From: Merdibacter massiliensis
GTDB lineage: Bacteria > Bacillota_I > Bacilli_A > Erysipelotrichales > Erysipelotrichaceae
DNA: 38,158 nucleotides
Assembly: GCF_900155395.1 (NCBI RefSeq)
Contig: NZ_LT699710.1
Location: forward strand, 1-38,158
Direction: 5' to 3'
Within the stretch, counting starts at the first letter, position 1; every line of letters begins with the position of its first letter. The notes under the pieces were generated by a model, which saw nothing but the letters and a program-made list of their open reading frames with translations, searched no databases and was not told the origin of the DNA. The position numbers and the translations under genes are program-made. This document shows positions 24,789 to 33,498 of the stretch, one piece after another.

Positions 24789-24817
24789 TTGACGTGATTG
24801 GTGAATTGTGATAAATT
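24789..24817 (+). promoter_or_regulatory. Promoter of the CNNM/CBS gene
   Basis: TTGACG (24789-24794), 17-base spacer, TAAATT (24812-24817), about 90 bases before the GTG start. Confidence 0.6.
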
Positions 24818-24906
24818 ATCATCTATACAGAGGTTTTGGATCATTTCATTCAAGATTTTCCATGACCAGAAAAATGAGTTCAACGATAAAAGAGGAGTGA
24901 TGTAGA

Positions 24907-26262
24907 GTGGACTCGATCCCCCGACAACTTTTGCTGCAGGCGGTGCTGATCTTGATCAATGCCTTTTTTGCAGCGACAGAGATTGCGGTAATTTCTTTAA
25001 ATAGTACAAGACTAGAAAAACAGATTGAAGAAGGAGACAATACTGCAAAAAGGCTTTTAAAGCTTGTAGAAGAACCGTCCGGATTTTTATCTACGATTCA
25101 GATTGGAATTACTTTAGCCGGCTTTTTAGGAAGTGCATTTGCGGCCGACAGTTTTGCAAACCGTTTAACCGCATGGGCTTGGAATGATCTGGGATTTACA
25201 TTGTTCCCGATGTCCGTGTTAAATACCTTGTCATTGATTGTCATTACGATCATCTTGTCTTATTTTACTCTGGTATTTGGCGAGCTGGTTCCAAAAAGAA
25301 TTGCAATGCAAAAGCCGTATGAAGTTGCAAAAATTTCATGCAGTATCGTTCGTATCGTGGCTTATGTCATGCGTCCGATCATTGCGATGCTTTCTTTCTC
25401 AACAAATGCGATCTTGCGCCTGCTGCATTTAAAGACAGATGCACAAGAAGATAGCGTCAGTGAAGAAGAAATACGCATGATGGTCGATCTGGGAGAGAAA
25501 CGTGGTGTACTGGATGAAGAAGAAAAAGAGTGGATCACGAATGTATTTGAGTTCGACGATACTCCAGTAAAAGATATCATGGTACGGGCAAATGAAGTGA
25601 TTGCTTTGTCGGCAGATTCAACAAAGGAAGACATTCTTCAATTGGTCAGCAAGGAAGGCGTATCCCGTATCCCTGTGTATGAAAAAGATCTTGATGATAT
25701 TATTGGCGTATTATATGCTAAAGATTTCTTGATCGAGTTACAAAAAGATCGTCCTTTCGTTTTGCGAAACATCCTGCGGGATCCCTATTTCATACCAGAG
25801 CAAATTACAGCAGATGTTTTGTTTAAAGATATGCAAACACGGAAAATTCGTTTTGCCATCGTGCTTAATGAATTTGGGGAAGTGAGCGGAATCGTAACGA
25901 TGGAAGATCTGCTGGAAGAAATTGTTGGAAATATCTATGACGAATATGATCAGCAAGAACTGCCAGAGATTATGCGGGTCGGACCTCATAAATGGAAAGT
26001 AAGCGGTAATATTGACATGGAGGATCTTTTAGAAGAAATTCCATTACCGGTAGAACTAAATGATTCTTACGATACATTAGGCGGCTTAGTGCTGTATCTT
26101 TTAGGAAGCATCCCTAAAGATGGTGCACGTTTCCGCTTAGAATGCGGAAATTATGTCTTGTATGTGATCAATGTACAGAATCATCGCATACAAGAAGTAA
26201 TCATTGAAGATATTTCAACACAAATAAAAAAAGAAGACAAAGATAAAGAGGATGAGGAATAA
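24907..26262 (+). CDS. CNNM-type membrane protein with CBS pair and CorC/HlyC domain
   Basis: The 451-residue protein has a CNNM membrane domain (to about 190; LINAFFAATEIAVISLNSTRLE and TLVFGELVPKRIAMQKP). A CBS pair follows from about 205 to 325 (VKDIMVRANEVIAL; VSGIVTMEDLLEEIVGNIYDEYD), then a transporter-associated CorC/HlyC domain to about 435. Relatives are magnesium and cobalt transport or efflux proteins, often annotated as hemolysins without good reason. The start codon is GTG at 24907 behind AGAGGAG. The tail is very acidic-basic (KKEDKDKEDEE). Magnesium homeostasis is the best guess. Confidence 0.9.
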   Translation: MDSIPRQLLLQAVLILINAFFAATEIAVISLNSTRLEKQIEEGDNTAKRLLKLVEEPSGFLSTIQIGITLAGFLGSAFAADSFANRLTAWAWNDLGFTLFPMSVLNTLSLIVITIILSYFTLVFGELVPKRIAMQKPYEVAKISCSIVRIVAYVMRPIIAMLSFSTNAILRLLHLKTDAQEDSVSEEEIRMMVDLGEKRGVLDEEEKEWITNVFEFDDTPVKDIMVRANEVIALSADSTKEDILQLVSKEGVSRIPVYEKDLDDIIGVLYAKDFLIELQKDRPFVLRNILRDPYFIPEQITADVLFKDMQTRKIRFAIVLNEFGEVSGIVTMEDLLEEIVGNIYDEYDQQELPEIMRVGPHKWKVSGNIDMEDLLEEIPLPVELNDSYDTLGGLVLYLLGSIPKDGARFRLECGNYVLYVINVQNHRIQEVIIEDISTQIKKEDKDKEDEE

Positions 26263-26266
26263 AATC

Positions 26267-26288
26267 AGGTTGTACTCAACCTCTTTTT
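26267..26288 (+). terminator. Terminator after the CNNM/CBS gene
   Basis: AGGTTG-TACT-CAACCT with a following C and five T. Short, but well formed. Confidence 0.75.
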
Positions 26289-26313
26289 CATTTGTCTAAA
26301 TCTAGTATAAACA

Positions 26314-26322
26314 TGTTATAAT
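26314..26322 (+). promoter_or_regulatory. Extended -10 promoter of the HAD gene
   Basis: TGT-TATAAT, with a weak TTGTCT 19 bases upstream. One of five copies of ATGYTATAAT in the window. Confidence 0.6.
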
Positions 26323-26374
26323 GGACAGGAAAAAAAGATATGATCAATTAAATGAAGGAGAAGGAGGATAATCA

Positions 26375-27208
26375 ATGATACGATTATTTGCAAGTGACCT
26401 GGATGGCACTTTGTTAAATGAGAAACATGAAGCGGATGATACAATTGAAAGAACGATTCAAAATATAGTGGATAGTGGGCGTTATTTCAGTGTTGCGACA
26501 GGTCGAAGCGCAGATATGGTGCAGTTTTCTAGTGTAGGGGATAAAATTTATTACGTCTGCATGAATGGTGCAGTGATCATGGATCCACAAAAAAAGGTTA
26601 TTTGCCAGCAGACAATCGATAAACAAGTATTGCGTGAATTATTAGAAAGGTTTCCATCCTCTTATTTAGAGTACATTACCCCAACACATACATTTATATG
26701 TCAAGAAAAGGAATCTTTTGCCTCTTTTATGGAAGAGAAAAGAAAAGGCTTGAAAAGTGCAGAAACATTCTTAAAACGTTTGCGGGAAAGAATAGACAAT
26801 GCTATGTCTTTTTCACAGAGTATGGATATGATCTTGCAACAAGATATCTGTAAGATCAATTGTCAGGTAAAAGATGAAGAAGAAGCAAATGCGCTTAATG
26901 CATTTTTAGATTCACATCAAGACGTTTTGGTAAATGCGCCGAGCAATCATGGCGGCTTTGAAATTACAAAAGCTGGAGTGAATAAAGGAACGGCTGTTTT
27001 ATGGCTTTCACAGAAACTGGGTATAGCACAAGAAGAGGTTGCTGTATATGGAGATGGAGGCAATGATCTGGAAATGCTGCAGATGTTTGCTCATTCTTAT
27101 GCACCGAGTTCCGCTTATGAGGAAGCAAAAGAAACAGCATCGATGATCATTGGGCCCTATCAGGAATATAGTGTGATCCGTCATATGGAGACATTACTAA
27201 AAAAATAA
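26375..27208 (+). CDS. HAD-superfamily phosphatase, Cof type
   Basis: The 277-residue soluble enzyme has motif I FASDLDGTLL with the nucleophile Asp8 and acid/base Asp10, a type IIB cap in the middle, and motif IV VYGDGGNDLEML near residue 225. Motif III is likely the Lys of AGVNKGTAV. Cof-type members dephosphorylate sugar phosphates, FMN, PLP and similar molecules, often broadly. The site AAGGAGGATAA is directly upstream. There is no genomic hint to its substrate. Confidence 0.92.
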   Translation: MIRLFASDLDGTLLNEKHEADDTIERTIQNIVDSGRYFSVATGRSADMVQFSSVGDKIYYVCMNGAVIMDPQKKVICQQTIDKQVLRELLERFPSSYLEYITPTHTFICQEKESFASFMEEKRKGLKSAETFLKRLRERIDNAMSFSQSMDMILQQDICKINCQVKDEEEANALNAFLDSHQDVLVNAPSNHGGFEITKAGVNKGTAVLWLSQKLGIAQEEVAVYGDGGNDLEMLQMFAHSYAPSSAYEEAKETASMIIGPYQEYSVIRHMETLLKK

Positions 27209-27246
27209 AGAATTTATTCCTTTCTGTAAGATAAAAGGCAGTGCTA

Positions 27247-27255
27247 TGTTATAAT
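27247..27255 (+). promoter_or_regulatory. Extended -10 promoter of the lipoprotein gene
   Basis: TGT-TATAAT in a TATG context, without a recognisable -35. It lies about 64 bases before the start codon. Confidence 0.6.
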
Positions 27256-27318
27256 TACCATAAAGACATACATACATAAAAACTGCGACATAATTGGATA
27301 ATGAGGAAAGGAAAAAGA

Positions 27319-28158
27319 ATGAGAAAGATTACAAGAATACGAGGGTTTTTAACTGTGGGAGCATGCTCTGCATTATTGCTTATGGGAGGCTGTTCAAAAG
27401 CTCCGGATGCTTTGACTTTGATGAATACTGCAAATGAAGAAATGCAGAAGCTAAACTCTTATGAGGCAACGATGGATCTCGCTTTTAAAGTGGGAATTGA
27501 GGATGGAGAAAGCAGTCTGAACATGAACCTAAATGGAAATGTGATGATGCAAAAGATCAATGATCCATTTGTTGCCTATAGTGATGCAACAATTTCTATT
27601 GATTCTTTTGGCCAAAAAGAAACGGTACAGTCGCAATCTTACCAGATTGAACAAGACGGGAAAATTGCAACATATATTAATGACGGAAGTGGATGGAGCA
27701 CTTCAGAAGAAGAAGGTATCTCTGCCGGGACAGCACAGGATACATTGGGATTATTTGATTACGATGTAGTAAAAAATTTACAACCGAAAGTGACTGGATC
27801 CAAAAATATCAACGGAAATGATTGTTGGGAAGTAACTTTTAGTGCAGATTTTGATCAATTGATGGATATTGCCGGCGAAGAAATTGATGATACATCCCGT
27901 TCGATGTTATCTGCGTTTGGATCGGATATTCAGTTAAATTGCAAGTTATATGTGGATAAAGATTCAAATCGTTACACAAAAGCGTCTGTTGAAATAATGG
28001 GATTAGATACATTTTTTAATATGCTGGCGGGTTTTAGCGATATGCCGGAAAATACAAATATTACTGTAGACAATCTGGTTATTGATTTTGTGTTTGGAAG
28101 TTTTAATGAAATTGAAAATATAGAAGCGCCGCAAGGAATACCAACAGATATTATTTAA
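27319..28158 (+). CDS. Lipoprotein of unknown function (DUF6612-like)
   Basis: The 279-residue lipoprotein has an N-terminal signal and lipobox MGGC (Cys25). The mature part begins DALTLMNTANEEMQKLNSYEATMDLAFKV (in part) and continues with alternating beta-strand-like stretches and a QSYQIEQDGKIATYINDG segment. This layout resembles LppX/LolA-fold and DUF6612 lipoproteins found in many Firmicutes, whose role is unknown. The ATG at 27301 is rejected because AGGAAAGG, the ribosome-binding site, lies after it. The protein is monocistronic and should be anchored on the cell surface. Confidence 0.8.
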   Translation: MRKITRIRGFLTVGACSALLLMGGCSKAPDALTLMNTANEEMQKLNSYEATMDLAFKVGIEDGESSLNMNLNGNVMMQKINDPFVAYSDATISIDSFGQKETVQSQSYQIEQDGKIATYINDGSGWSTSEEEGISAGTAQDTLGLFDYDVVKNLQPKVTGSKNINGNDCWEVTFSADFDQLMDIAGEEIDDTSRSMLSAFGSDIQLNCKLYVDKDSNRYTKASVEIMGLDTFFNMLAGFSDMPENTNITVDNLVIDFVFGSFNEIENIEAPQGIPTDII

Positions 28159-28202
28159 AGAGTTTTAATACAGATGTAGCAGTTATATGCAAATTGTCGT
28201 TT

Positions 28203-28236
28203 AAAAAACGTATATCCAGATGAATATACGTTTTTT
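28203..28236. terminator. Terminator shared by convergent genes
   Basis: AAAAAACGTATAT and ATATACGTTTTTT form a perfect 13-pair stem with an 8-base loop. It serves the lipoprotein gene and the CarD-like pseudogene, whose last stop codon lies within it. Confidence 0.9.
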
Positions 28237-28705
28237 ATAGGCTGTCGGTTAAGATAGCATTTAAATTTTGTATGATCATCGCATTTTCTTTATGCAGGGT
28301 AAACGAAAATATAGTGATCATACGGTCGAATAGGATCATATAGTAATGTTTCTTGCTGTCAACAAATTTCCGGCCAGTGCTTTCTGCATTTATTTTGTCT
28401 ATAAATAAGGTTTTTAATTACATAAGCCATTGCCTAAGGTCATAGCTGTCTAGAATGGATTTGCAGAAACGATCAACAGCGTTATGAGGGATGGATAATG
28501 TGGGCAGATGTAATAAACTTTTTAACAAGCCATCGGATTCATCACAATCAGGCAATGCCTGCAAGTGACGATACTTATTTGCTAAGGGGACTTCATAATA
28601 ACAGTCAGCAGATTCTATTGAATGCAAGATGTAGCGTTCCTCTTTTATTTCATCCACTTGTGCTAAAAATAATCGATACAATACGATTTCTCCAGGTTGA
28701 AACAT
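28235..28705 (-). pseudogene. CarD-like transcription regulator interrupted by an in-frame TAA
   Basis: The frame opens with MFQPGEIVLYR behind AGGAAGAAATC and runs 95 codons to TAA at 28420-28418. It then continues in the same frame for 60 more codons to the stop at 28237-28235. The first part resembles the RNA-polymerase-interacting domain of CarD/CdnL-type proteins (YYEVPLANKYRHLQAL). The part after the stop (LKTLFIDKINAESTGRKF...) resembles their helical C-terminal DNA-binding domain. The joined length, 155 residues, fits the family's roughly 155-165. The simplest reading is a single nonsense change that removes the DNA-binding half. Alternatively, the short form is a functional truncated product. 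Family assignment is by eye and moderate. Confidence 0.6.
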
Positions 28706-28728
28706 ATTGATTTCTTCCTATTTGTTAG

Positions 28729-28769
28729 AAAAAAAGTGTAGAAACAACAGGACTTACGTTGATCTACAC
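28729..28769 (-). terminator. Leader terminator or attenuator of the CarD-like gene
   Basis: On the minus strand GTGTAGA (28769-28763) pairs with TCTACAC (28742-28736), with an inner CAAC/GTTG pairing, followed by seven T. It lies between the likely promoter and the ATG at 28705, only some ten bases after the predicted transcript start. Confidence 0.65.
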
Positions 28770-28785
28770 TGCACGTTGTAAATAA

Positions 28786-28814
28786 ATTTTATCATTTTCT
28801 TCATTTTTTCGTAA
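28786..28814 (-). promoter_or_regulatory. Promoter of the CarD-like gene
   Basis: On the minus strand TTACGA (28814-28809), 17-base spacer, TAAAAT (28791-28786). Predicted start is near 28779. The divergent MerR-gene -10 (TATAAT, 28857-28862) lies just beyond. Confidence 0.5.
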
Positions 28815-28886
28815 GTTATTTTTCATAAGCAGATGATAAGAAACAGATGATATGTGTATAATGAAAGAGCAAGGATGGTTAGCAAT

Positions 28887-29684
28887 ATGGATAAGACATA
28901 CACAATATCTGAGATAGGCCGATTGTTATCTCTGGGCAATGATGCAATACGGTTTTATGAAAAAAAAGGACTTGTTCATCCTAAAGTGAACAGTGAAAAC
29001 CGCTATCGTTATTATACATTGGATAATATGCTGGAGCTGCTAGATATTATTTATTATCGACATTTGGACTTATCTATTTCGGATATCGTAAGTTTAAATG
29101 AAACAAAAGATCCGCAAGTAGTGATGGAACTTTTGCGGGAAAAGGAAGAAAAAACATTGTGGCGCATACGCTATGAACAGCAATTATTGAAGAAAGTAAA
29201 TTATATTCGGTATGCGTATGAAACAGCAGAAAAAAATGAAAATTGTTGCAGTATCCGCAATTTTCCAGAATCAATGGTTTTGTTTGAAAGCGAAAACCAG
29301 GAAAGTTTTTTTATTCATGATATTCAACAAATGACCCAAGAACAATTCGTATTATGTGCCTTTCATGATCTATATCGTCTTCATGACGATCAGATAAAAC
29401 GAGAACGTACTTTCGTAACGATGGAAACTTCAATCATAGATGAGCTAGATATGAAATTCTATTCAGAAAACAGACGAATATTACCGGCAATGAAATGTAT
29501 TTATTTGTGTGTAGCGTTAGAAAAAGGGGATTTGACCAACGAATGGATCCGGCGAATGCAAGAGTATGCACGTTCTGTCGGATTCAGGTTTAGAGATGAA
29601 TTTTACGTTCGGGAGATCCCGTTGACATTTTATAGAGATCATGCACATTATTATGCTGAAATTTTTTTACCGATACTTGATTAA
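28887..29684 (+). CDS. MerR-family transcriptional regulator
   Basis: The 265-residue regulator has the MerR winged-helix at residues 5-72 (TISEIGRLLSLGNDAIRFYEKKGLV, with the wing NSENRYRYY), a coiled dimerisation helix (about 85-115) and a long C-terminal domain of about 150 residues presumed to bind a ligand. It ends 73 bases before a MATE pump on the same strand, so it probably controls that pump in response to a toxic compound. An upstream ATG at 28854 gives eleven extra residues, but AAGGATGG lies between it and MDKTYTIS, so 28887 is chosen. TATAAT at 28857-28862 is the likely -10. Confidence 0.87.
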   Translation: MDKTYTISEIGRLLSLGNDAIRFYEKKGLVHPKVNSENRYRYYTLDNMLELLDIIYYRHLDLSISDIVSLNETKDPQVVMELLREKEEKTLWRIRYEQQLLKKVNYIRYAYETAEKNENCCSIRNFPESMVLFESENQESFFIHDIQQMTQEQFVLCAFHDLYRLHDDQIKRERTFVTMETSIIDELDMKFYSENRRILPAMKCIYLCVALEKGDLTNEWIRRMQEYARSVGFRFRDEFYVREIPLTFYRDHAHYYAEIFLPILD

Positions 29685-29757
29685 AAAAAGGATTCATAAT
29701 TCATTTGACATTGGTCTTACACCATGGTTTATAGTTCCCAGTGTAGGAGGTAGTCAT

Positions 29758-31092
29758 ATGAATAGAGAATTGAAACGGAAATTTTGGCGTTATGTTTTGC
29801 CATCAATGTTTACAATGCTGCTCAGCGGCTTTTATTCCATAGTCGATGGTTTATTTGTTGGAAATGCAATCGGGAATGATGCATTAGCCGCAATTAATAT
29901 TGCGTATCCTATTCAAGTGGTGATCAATGCTTCTGCCTTAGGGATCGGTATAGGCGGTGCAGTTGCAATGTCTTCCTATCGAGGAAAATCGTTACCAGAG
30001 AAAGAACAGCAAACAGTTATCACGACGATTGGCATGTTGTTTTTGATTGGTATTTTCCTATCTTCTATTCTTTATATATCATTGCCGATCAGCCTGCCTT
30101 TTCTAGGTGCTGAAGGAGCAATTTATAAGGGCGCATTTGCCTATATTCAAATTATTTTATTAGGCGGATTATTGCCTATGCTGGGCAATGGCTTGAGCCC
30201 ATTGCTTCGCAATGAGGGACGTACCGTAGTTGCTACAGCATGTATGAGCAGCGGATTGATCACAAACATTTTGTTGGATTATATATTTGTAATGAAACTT
30301 GGCATGGGCTTATCCGGTGCTGCGCTTGCAACCATCATCGCACAAGGTGTAGTGGCCGGCAGCGCTTCATTAAGCTTATGGATAACTCGTTTTTCATCTT
30401 GGAATCAATCTATGTTGTCAATTTCTTGGCCAATCGTCAAACAGATCATTTGCATCGGGATTGCACCCTTTGGACAAACTTTGGTACCATGTATTGTGAT
30501 CGTCTTGACAAACTGGATGTGTTTGCGTTATGGCGGAAATGACGCAGTGACAGTATATTCTGTCGTATCTTATGTGCTTTCCAGTGCGCAGTTATTATTA
30601 CAGGGCATTGGTGACGGTGTGCAACCGTTATTAAGTTATCACCATGGCAGAAAAGAAACAAAAATTAATCATCAATTATATCAAAAAGCACTTTTCCTAA
30701 CTTTGATTACTTCTGTCTTGCTGTGTATCAGCTGCTTTATTTTTGTGGATGTGCTCACGGCATTGTTTGGAGTTAGTTCGGCTATTTATGCGGAAACCAG
30801 AACGGCATTGCTGATCACAGCATTGGCATTCCCGTTTATTGGAATTACGCGTCTTACATCTGCTGTCTTTTATGCAATGGAACAAAATAGAAATTCAACA
30901 TTTTTGGTATATTTGGAGCCATGTTTTCTATTGCCGGTATGTTTGCTTGGCTTTTCATCCGTTTTTTCACTAACGGGGATATGGGTTGCATATCCTGCTG
31001 CACAAATATGTTTATGCATGTGTGCGCTGTTATTGAAAAGTCCAAATCTAGAGATGAAGGTAGAACAATTTTCGTTTTCAAGACAACAATAA
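29758..31092 (+). CDS. MATE-family multidrug efflux transporter
   Basis: The 444-residue membrane protein has twelve hydrophobic helices in two similar halves, with the MATE opening LPSMFTMLLSGFYSIVDGLFVGNAIG and LGIGIGGAVAMSSYRG. MATE pumps export cationic drugs in exchange for sodium or protons. The start at 29758 is fixed by TAGGAGGTAGTC; an open extension of 39 codons overlaps the end of the regulator gene in another frame. The conserved acidic residue of the N-lobe is not easily assigned by eye. It is probably cotranscribed with the MerR gene. Confidence 0.92.
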   Translation: MNRELKRKFWRYVLPSMFTMLLSGFYSIVDGLFVGNAIGNDALAAINIAYPIQVVINASALGIGIGGAVAMSSYRGKSLPEKEQQTVITTIGMLFLIGIFLSSILYISLPISLPFLGAEGAIYKGAFAYIQIILLGGLLPMLGNGLSPLLRNEGRTVVATACMSSGLITNILLDYIFVMKLGMGLSGAALATIIAQGVVAGSASLSLWITRFSSWNQSMLSISWPIVKQIICIGIAPFGQTLVPCIVIVLTNWMCLRYGGNDAVTVYSVVSYVLSSAQLLLQGIGDGVQPLLSYHHGRKETKINHQLYQKALFLTLITSVLLCISCFIFVDVLTALFGVSSAIYAETRTALLITALAFPFIGITRLTSAVFYAMEQNRNSTFLVYLEPCFLLPVCLLGFSSVFSLTGIWVAYPAAQICLCMCALLLKSPNLEMKVEQFSFSRQQ

Positions 31093-31133
31093 AAAAATGG
31101 ATGCTATTGTGTTGAGATAGCGTCCATTTTTTT
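31091..31133. terminator. Bidirectional terminator between the MATE gene and nrdI
   Basis: A 17-position stem with one T-G pair (31091-31107 with 31117-31133), with A- and T-runs at the base, separates convergent genes. Confidence 0.9.
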
Positions 31134-31145
31134 ATCGAAATCATT

Positions 31146-31499
31146 CTATTGATCAGCTAGTATTTGTTTTATGTTTGTTATATCTTGTTGTGTTCCAGCA
31201 TTTTCTACTTTATATAAGCAGGGAATCGCATATAGTTTTGCAATCTTATCCCCTGTCTGACAATAGGCATCGCCATAACCAGGATCACCTGATACGATCA
31301 CACCTTTTAAGTAGCTGTGGTTATCTGTTAAAAAGTTTTCAACTTCTGCTGGTATATCGCCATAGCCGTCTGTGTAAGTGAATAATATAAAATTTTCATT
31401 TATTTTTTCTGTTCCGGTAACAATAGGAAATGTATCTTGATTCAATTGATGAACGATAGATTCCACATTGCCGGTTCTAGAAGCATATGCAATTATCAT
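31146..31499 (-). CDS. nrdI: NrdI-like flavodoxin
   Basis: The 117-residue protein matches NrdI, the flavodoxin that delivers an oxidant to assemble the dimanganese cofactor of class Ib ribonucleotide reductase (NrdE/NrdF). FMN-contacting segments are visible: ASRTGNVE at the N-terminus, TYTDGYGDIP in the middle and SGDPGYGDAYC later. The tail LYKVENAGTQQDI fits NrdI well. AGGAGGACAATT sets the start at 31499; an ATG five codons upstream would overlap that site. No nrdE or nrdF gene lies next to it, which is unusual but not rare. Expression seems to be controlled by the palindrome over its promoter. Confidence 0.85.
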   Translation of the reverse strand: MIIAYASRTGNVESIVHQLNQDTFPIVTGTEKINENFILFTYTDGYGDIPAEVENFLTDNHSYLKGVIVSGDPGYGDAYCQTGDKIAKLYAIPCLYKVENAGTQQDITNIKQILADQ

Positions 31500-31511
31500 A
31501 ATTGTCCTCCT

Positions 31512-31568
31512 CATTAGTTAGTCCAAACTAACTAATGACAATTTATCATTTGTGAAATATTTTGTCAA
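31512..31568 (-). promoter_or_regulatory. nrdI promoter with a perfect palindromic operator
   Basis: On the minus strand TTGACA (31568-31563), 17-base spacer and TAAATT (31545-31540). A palindrome CATTAGTTAG-6-CTAACTAATG (31512-31537) lies over the predicted transcript start (about 31533) and before the ribosome-binding site. Position and shape fit a repressor site, for example MarR-type; no regulator gene is adjacent. Confidence 0.7.
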
Positions 31569-31656
31569 TAAATATGATAAGTAAGATGTTTCCAGGATCT
31601 AACAATGCATCGATGAGTGCATTTCTAGCACTTTCGTACAGTTTTTATTAAAAACA

Positions 31657-31665
31657 TGCTATAAT
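31657..31665 (+). promoter_or_regulatory. Extended -10 promoter of the ABC exporter gene
   Basis: TGC-TATAAT, about 25 bases before the start codon; the -35 is weak. Confidence 0.6.
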
Positions 31666-31690
31666 CTTTAACTATGATGGGGTGAACAGA

Positions 31691-33436
31691 ATGAAGATCA
31701 TGAAAACATTTATTCGATATTATCAACCATACTGGAAAGTATTTGTGTTTGATATGATCTGTGCATTGGGGATCAGTGTGATCGATCTAGCTTTTCCACA
31801 GATTTTAAATTATTTAAATGCGACACTGTATTTAGCAGATGCGCAAACGATTCGCAATTCTATCTTGCTATTAGCAATTGCTTTACTGATCATGTATTTG
31901 ATCCGCGCGGCTTGTAAATATTATGTTTCTGCGCAGGGACATATCATGGGTGCCAAAATGGAAAGGGATATGCGCAAGGAATTATTTGATCAATACGAAC
32001 GGCTTTCTTTTTCTTACTATGACAAAAATAATACAGGGGAAATGATGAGCCGATTGGTTAGTGATTTATTTGATATCTGTGAATTTGCCCACCATGGCCC
32101 GGAAAATGTGTTTATTTCTTTGTTAAAGATCATTGGTTCTTTTGTATTGCTGTGTTATATTCATGTACCTTTAACGATCTTGTTGATCATTGTAACAGTG
32201 ATCATGTTGTTGTTTTCCTTGCGGCAAAATCGGCGCATGCAGGAAACATTTATGGAAAATCGGCGTAAAATTGCCGGTGTCAATGCTTCTCTGCAAGATA
32301 CTTTAGGCGGTATTCGTGTGGTAAAATCTTTTGCAAATGAGAAGATCGAACAACAAAAATTTGAAAAAAGCAATGAACGATATCTGAAAAGCAAAATAAA
32401 TAACTATCATTGTATGGGATGGTTTCAAAGTGGAAACAATTTTTTTCAAGGGTTATTATATGTGACGATCTTAGTCGGCGGCGCTTACTTTATTGCGCAA
32501 GGCACTTTAGAACCGATCGCATTAGCGACCTATGCTCTGTATATCAATATTTTTGTAACACCGATCGAAGTGCTGGTGGAATTCACGGAGATGTTGCAAA
32601 AAGGATATTCTGGTTTTAAACGTTTTCATGAAGTGATGCAAACGAAAATCGAGATTGAAGATGCACCAGACAGCGTGCCACTAACCGATGTCAAAGGTAT
32701 TATTGATTATAAAGATGTTTGTTTCAGCTATGATGAGGAAGAAACTGTATTGGATCATATCAATATCCATATCGATGCCGGGAAATCAATTGCACTGGTT
32801 GGACCAAGCGGTGGCGGAAAAACTACGATCTGTTCATTATTGCCTCGCTTCTATGATGTGGACAGTGGAAGTATCACAATCGACGGTCAAGATGTACGGA
32901 AACTGACATTGGAATCTTTACGTCAACATATTGGTATCGTCCAACAGGATGTTTATTTATTTGCCGGCAGCATCGGCGAAAATATCGCTTATGGAAAACC
33001 AAATGCTTCCATGGAAGAAATCATGGCTGCAGCAAAAAAGGCGAATATTCATGATTTTATCATGAGTTTGCCGGATGGATATGATACCTATGTAGGAGAA
33101 AGAGGGACCCGCTTAAGCGGCGGACAAAAGCAGCGAATCTCGATTGCCAGGGTGTTCTTAAAAGATCCGAAGATCCTGATTTTGGATGAAGCAACCAGTG
33201 CCTTGGATAATGAGAGCGAACGTCATATTCAAAAAAGCTTGGAAGAGTTGATGAAGAATCGTACTTCTATTACGATCGCACATCGGTTATCGACTATTCG
33301 CGATGCAGACGAGATCATTGTGATTGGAGAAAAAGGAATAGAAGAACGTGGTACACATGAAGAATTATTAAAGAAAAATCAGGTATATGCACGTTATTAC
33401 CGCTTGCAGTTTGAAGGACTAAAAGAAATGGAATAA
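31691..33436 (+). CDS. ABC exporter, membrane and ATPase domains in one chain
   Basis: The 581-residue half-transporter has a six-helix exporter domain (about 15-310) and a C-terminal ATPase (about 335-575): Walker A GPSGGGKTT, signature LSGGQKQRISIARV, Walker B ILILDEATSALD, and H-loop IAHRLSTI. It should act as a homodimer, of the MsbA/multidrug class, exporting lipids, drugs or peptides. The catalytic Glu after Walker B is present. GATGGGGTGA just upstream suggests ATG 31691 rather than the GTG at 31682. There is no neighbour that indicates substrate. Confidence 0.93.
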   Translation: MKIMKTFIRYYQPYWKVFVFDMICALGISVIDLAFPQILNYLNATLYLADAQTIRNSILLLAIALLIMYLIRAACKYYVSAQGHIMGAKMERDMRKELFDQYERLSFSYYDKNNTGEMMSRLVSDLFDICEFAHHGPENVFISLLKIIGSFVLLCYIHVPLTILLIIVTVIMLLFSLRQNRRMQETFMENRRKIAGVNASLQDTLGGIRVVKSFANEKIEQQKFEKSNERYLKSKINNYHCMGWFQSGNNFFQGLLYVTILVGGAYFIAQGTLEPIALATYALYINIFVTPIEVLVEFTEMLQKGYSGFKRFHEVMQTKIEIEDAPDSVPLTDVKGIIDYKDVCFSYDEEETVLDHINIHIDAGKSIALVGPSGGGKTTICSLLPRFYDVDSGSITIDGQDVRKLTLESLRQHIGIVQQDVYLFAGSIGENIAYGKPNASMEEIMAAAKKANIHDFIMSLPDGYDTYVGERGTRLSGGQKQRISIARVFLKDPKILILDEATSALDNESERHIQKSLEELMKNRTSITIAHRLSTIRDADEIIVIGEKGIEERGTHEELLKKNQVYARYYRLQFEGLKEME

Positions 33437-33440
33437 GCAA

Positions 33441-33472
33441 AAAGTGTCTTGGAAACAGGACACTTTGTTATC
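33441..33472 (+). terminator. Weak terminator after the ABC exporter
   Basis: AAAGTGTC (33441-33448) and GACACTTT (33459-33466) pair; the T-run after is broken (GTTATC). Confidence 0.5.
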
Positions 33473-33498
33473 ATATTAGGTAGTTCATAGGAGGGTAT

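Noticed and set aside
28418-28705. A complete 95-residue protein of its own
   Set aside because: The frame continues past TAA for 60 codons that look like the missing C-terminal domain, so a split gene explains it better. Recoding is unlikely because the stop is TAA, not UGA or UAG.
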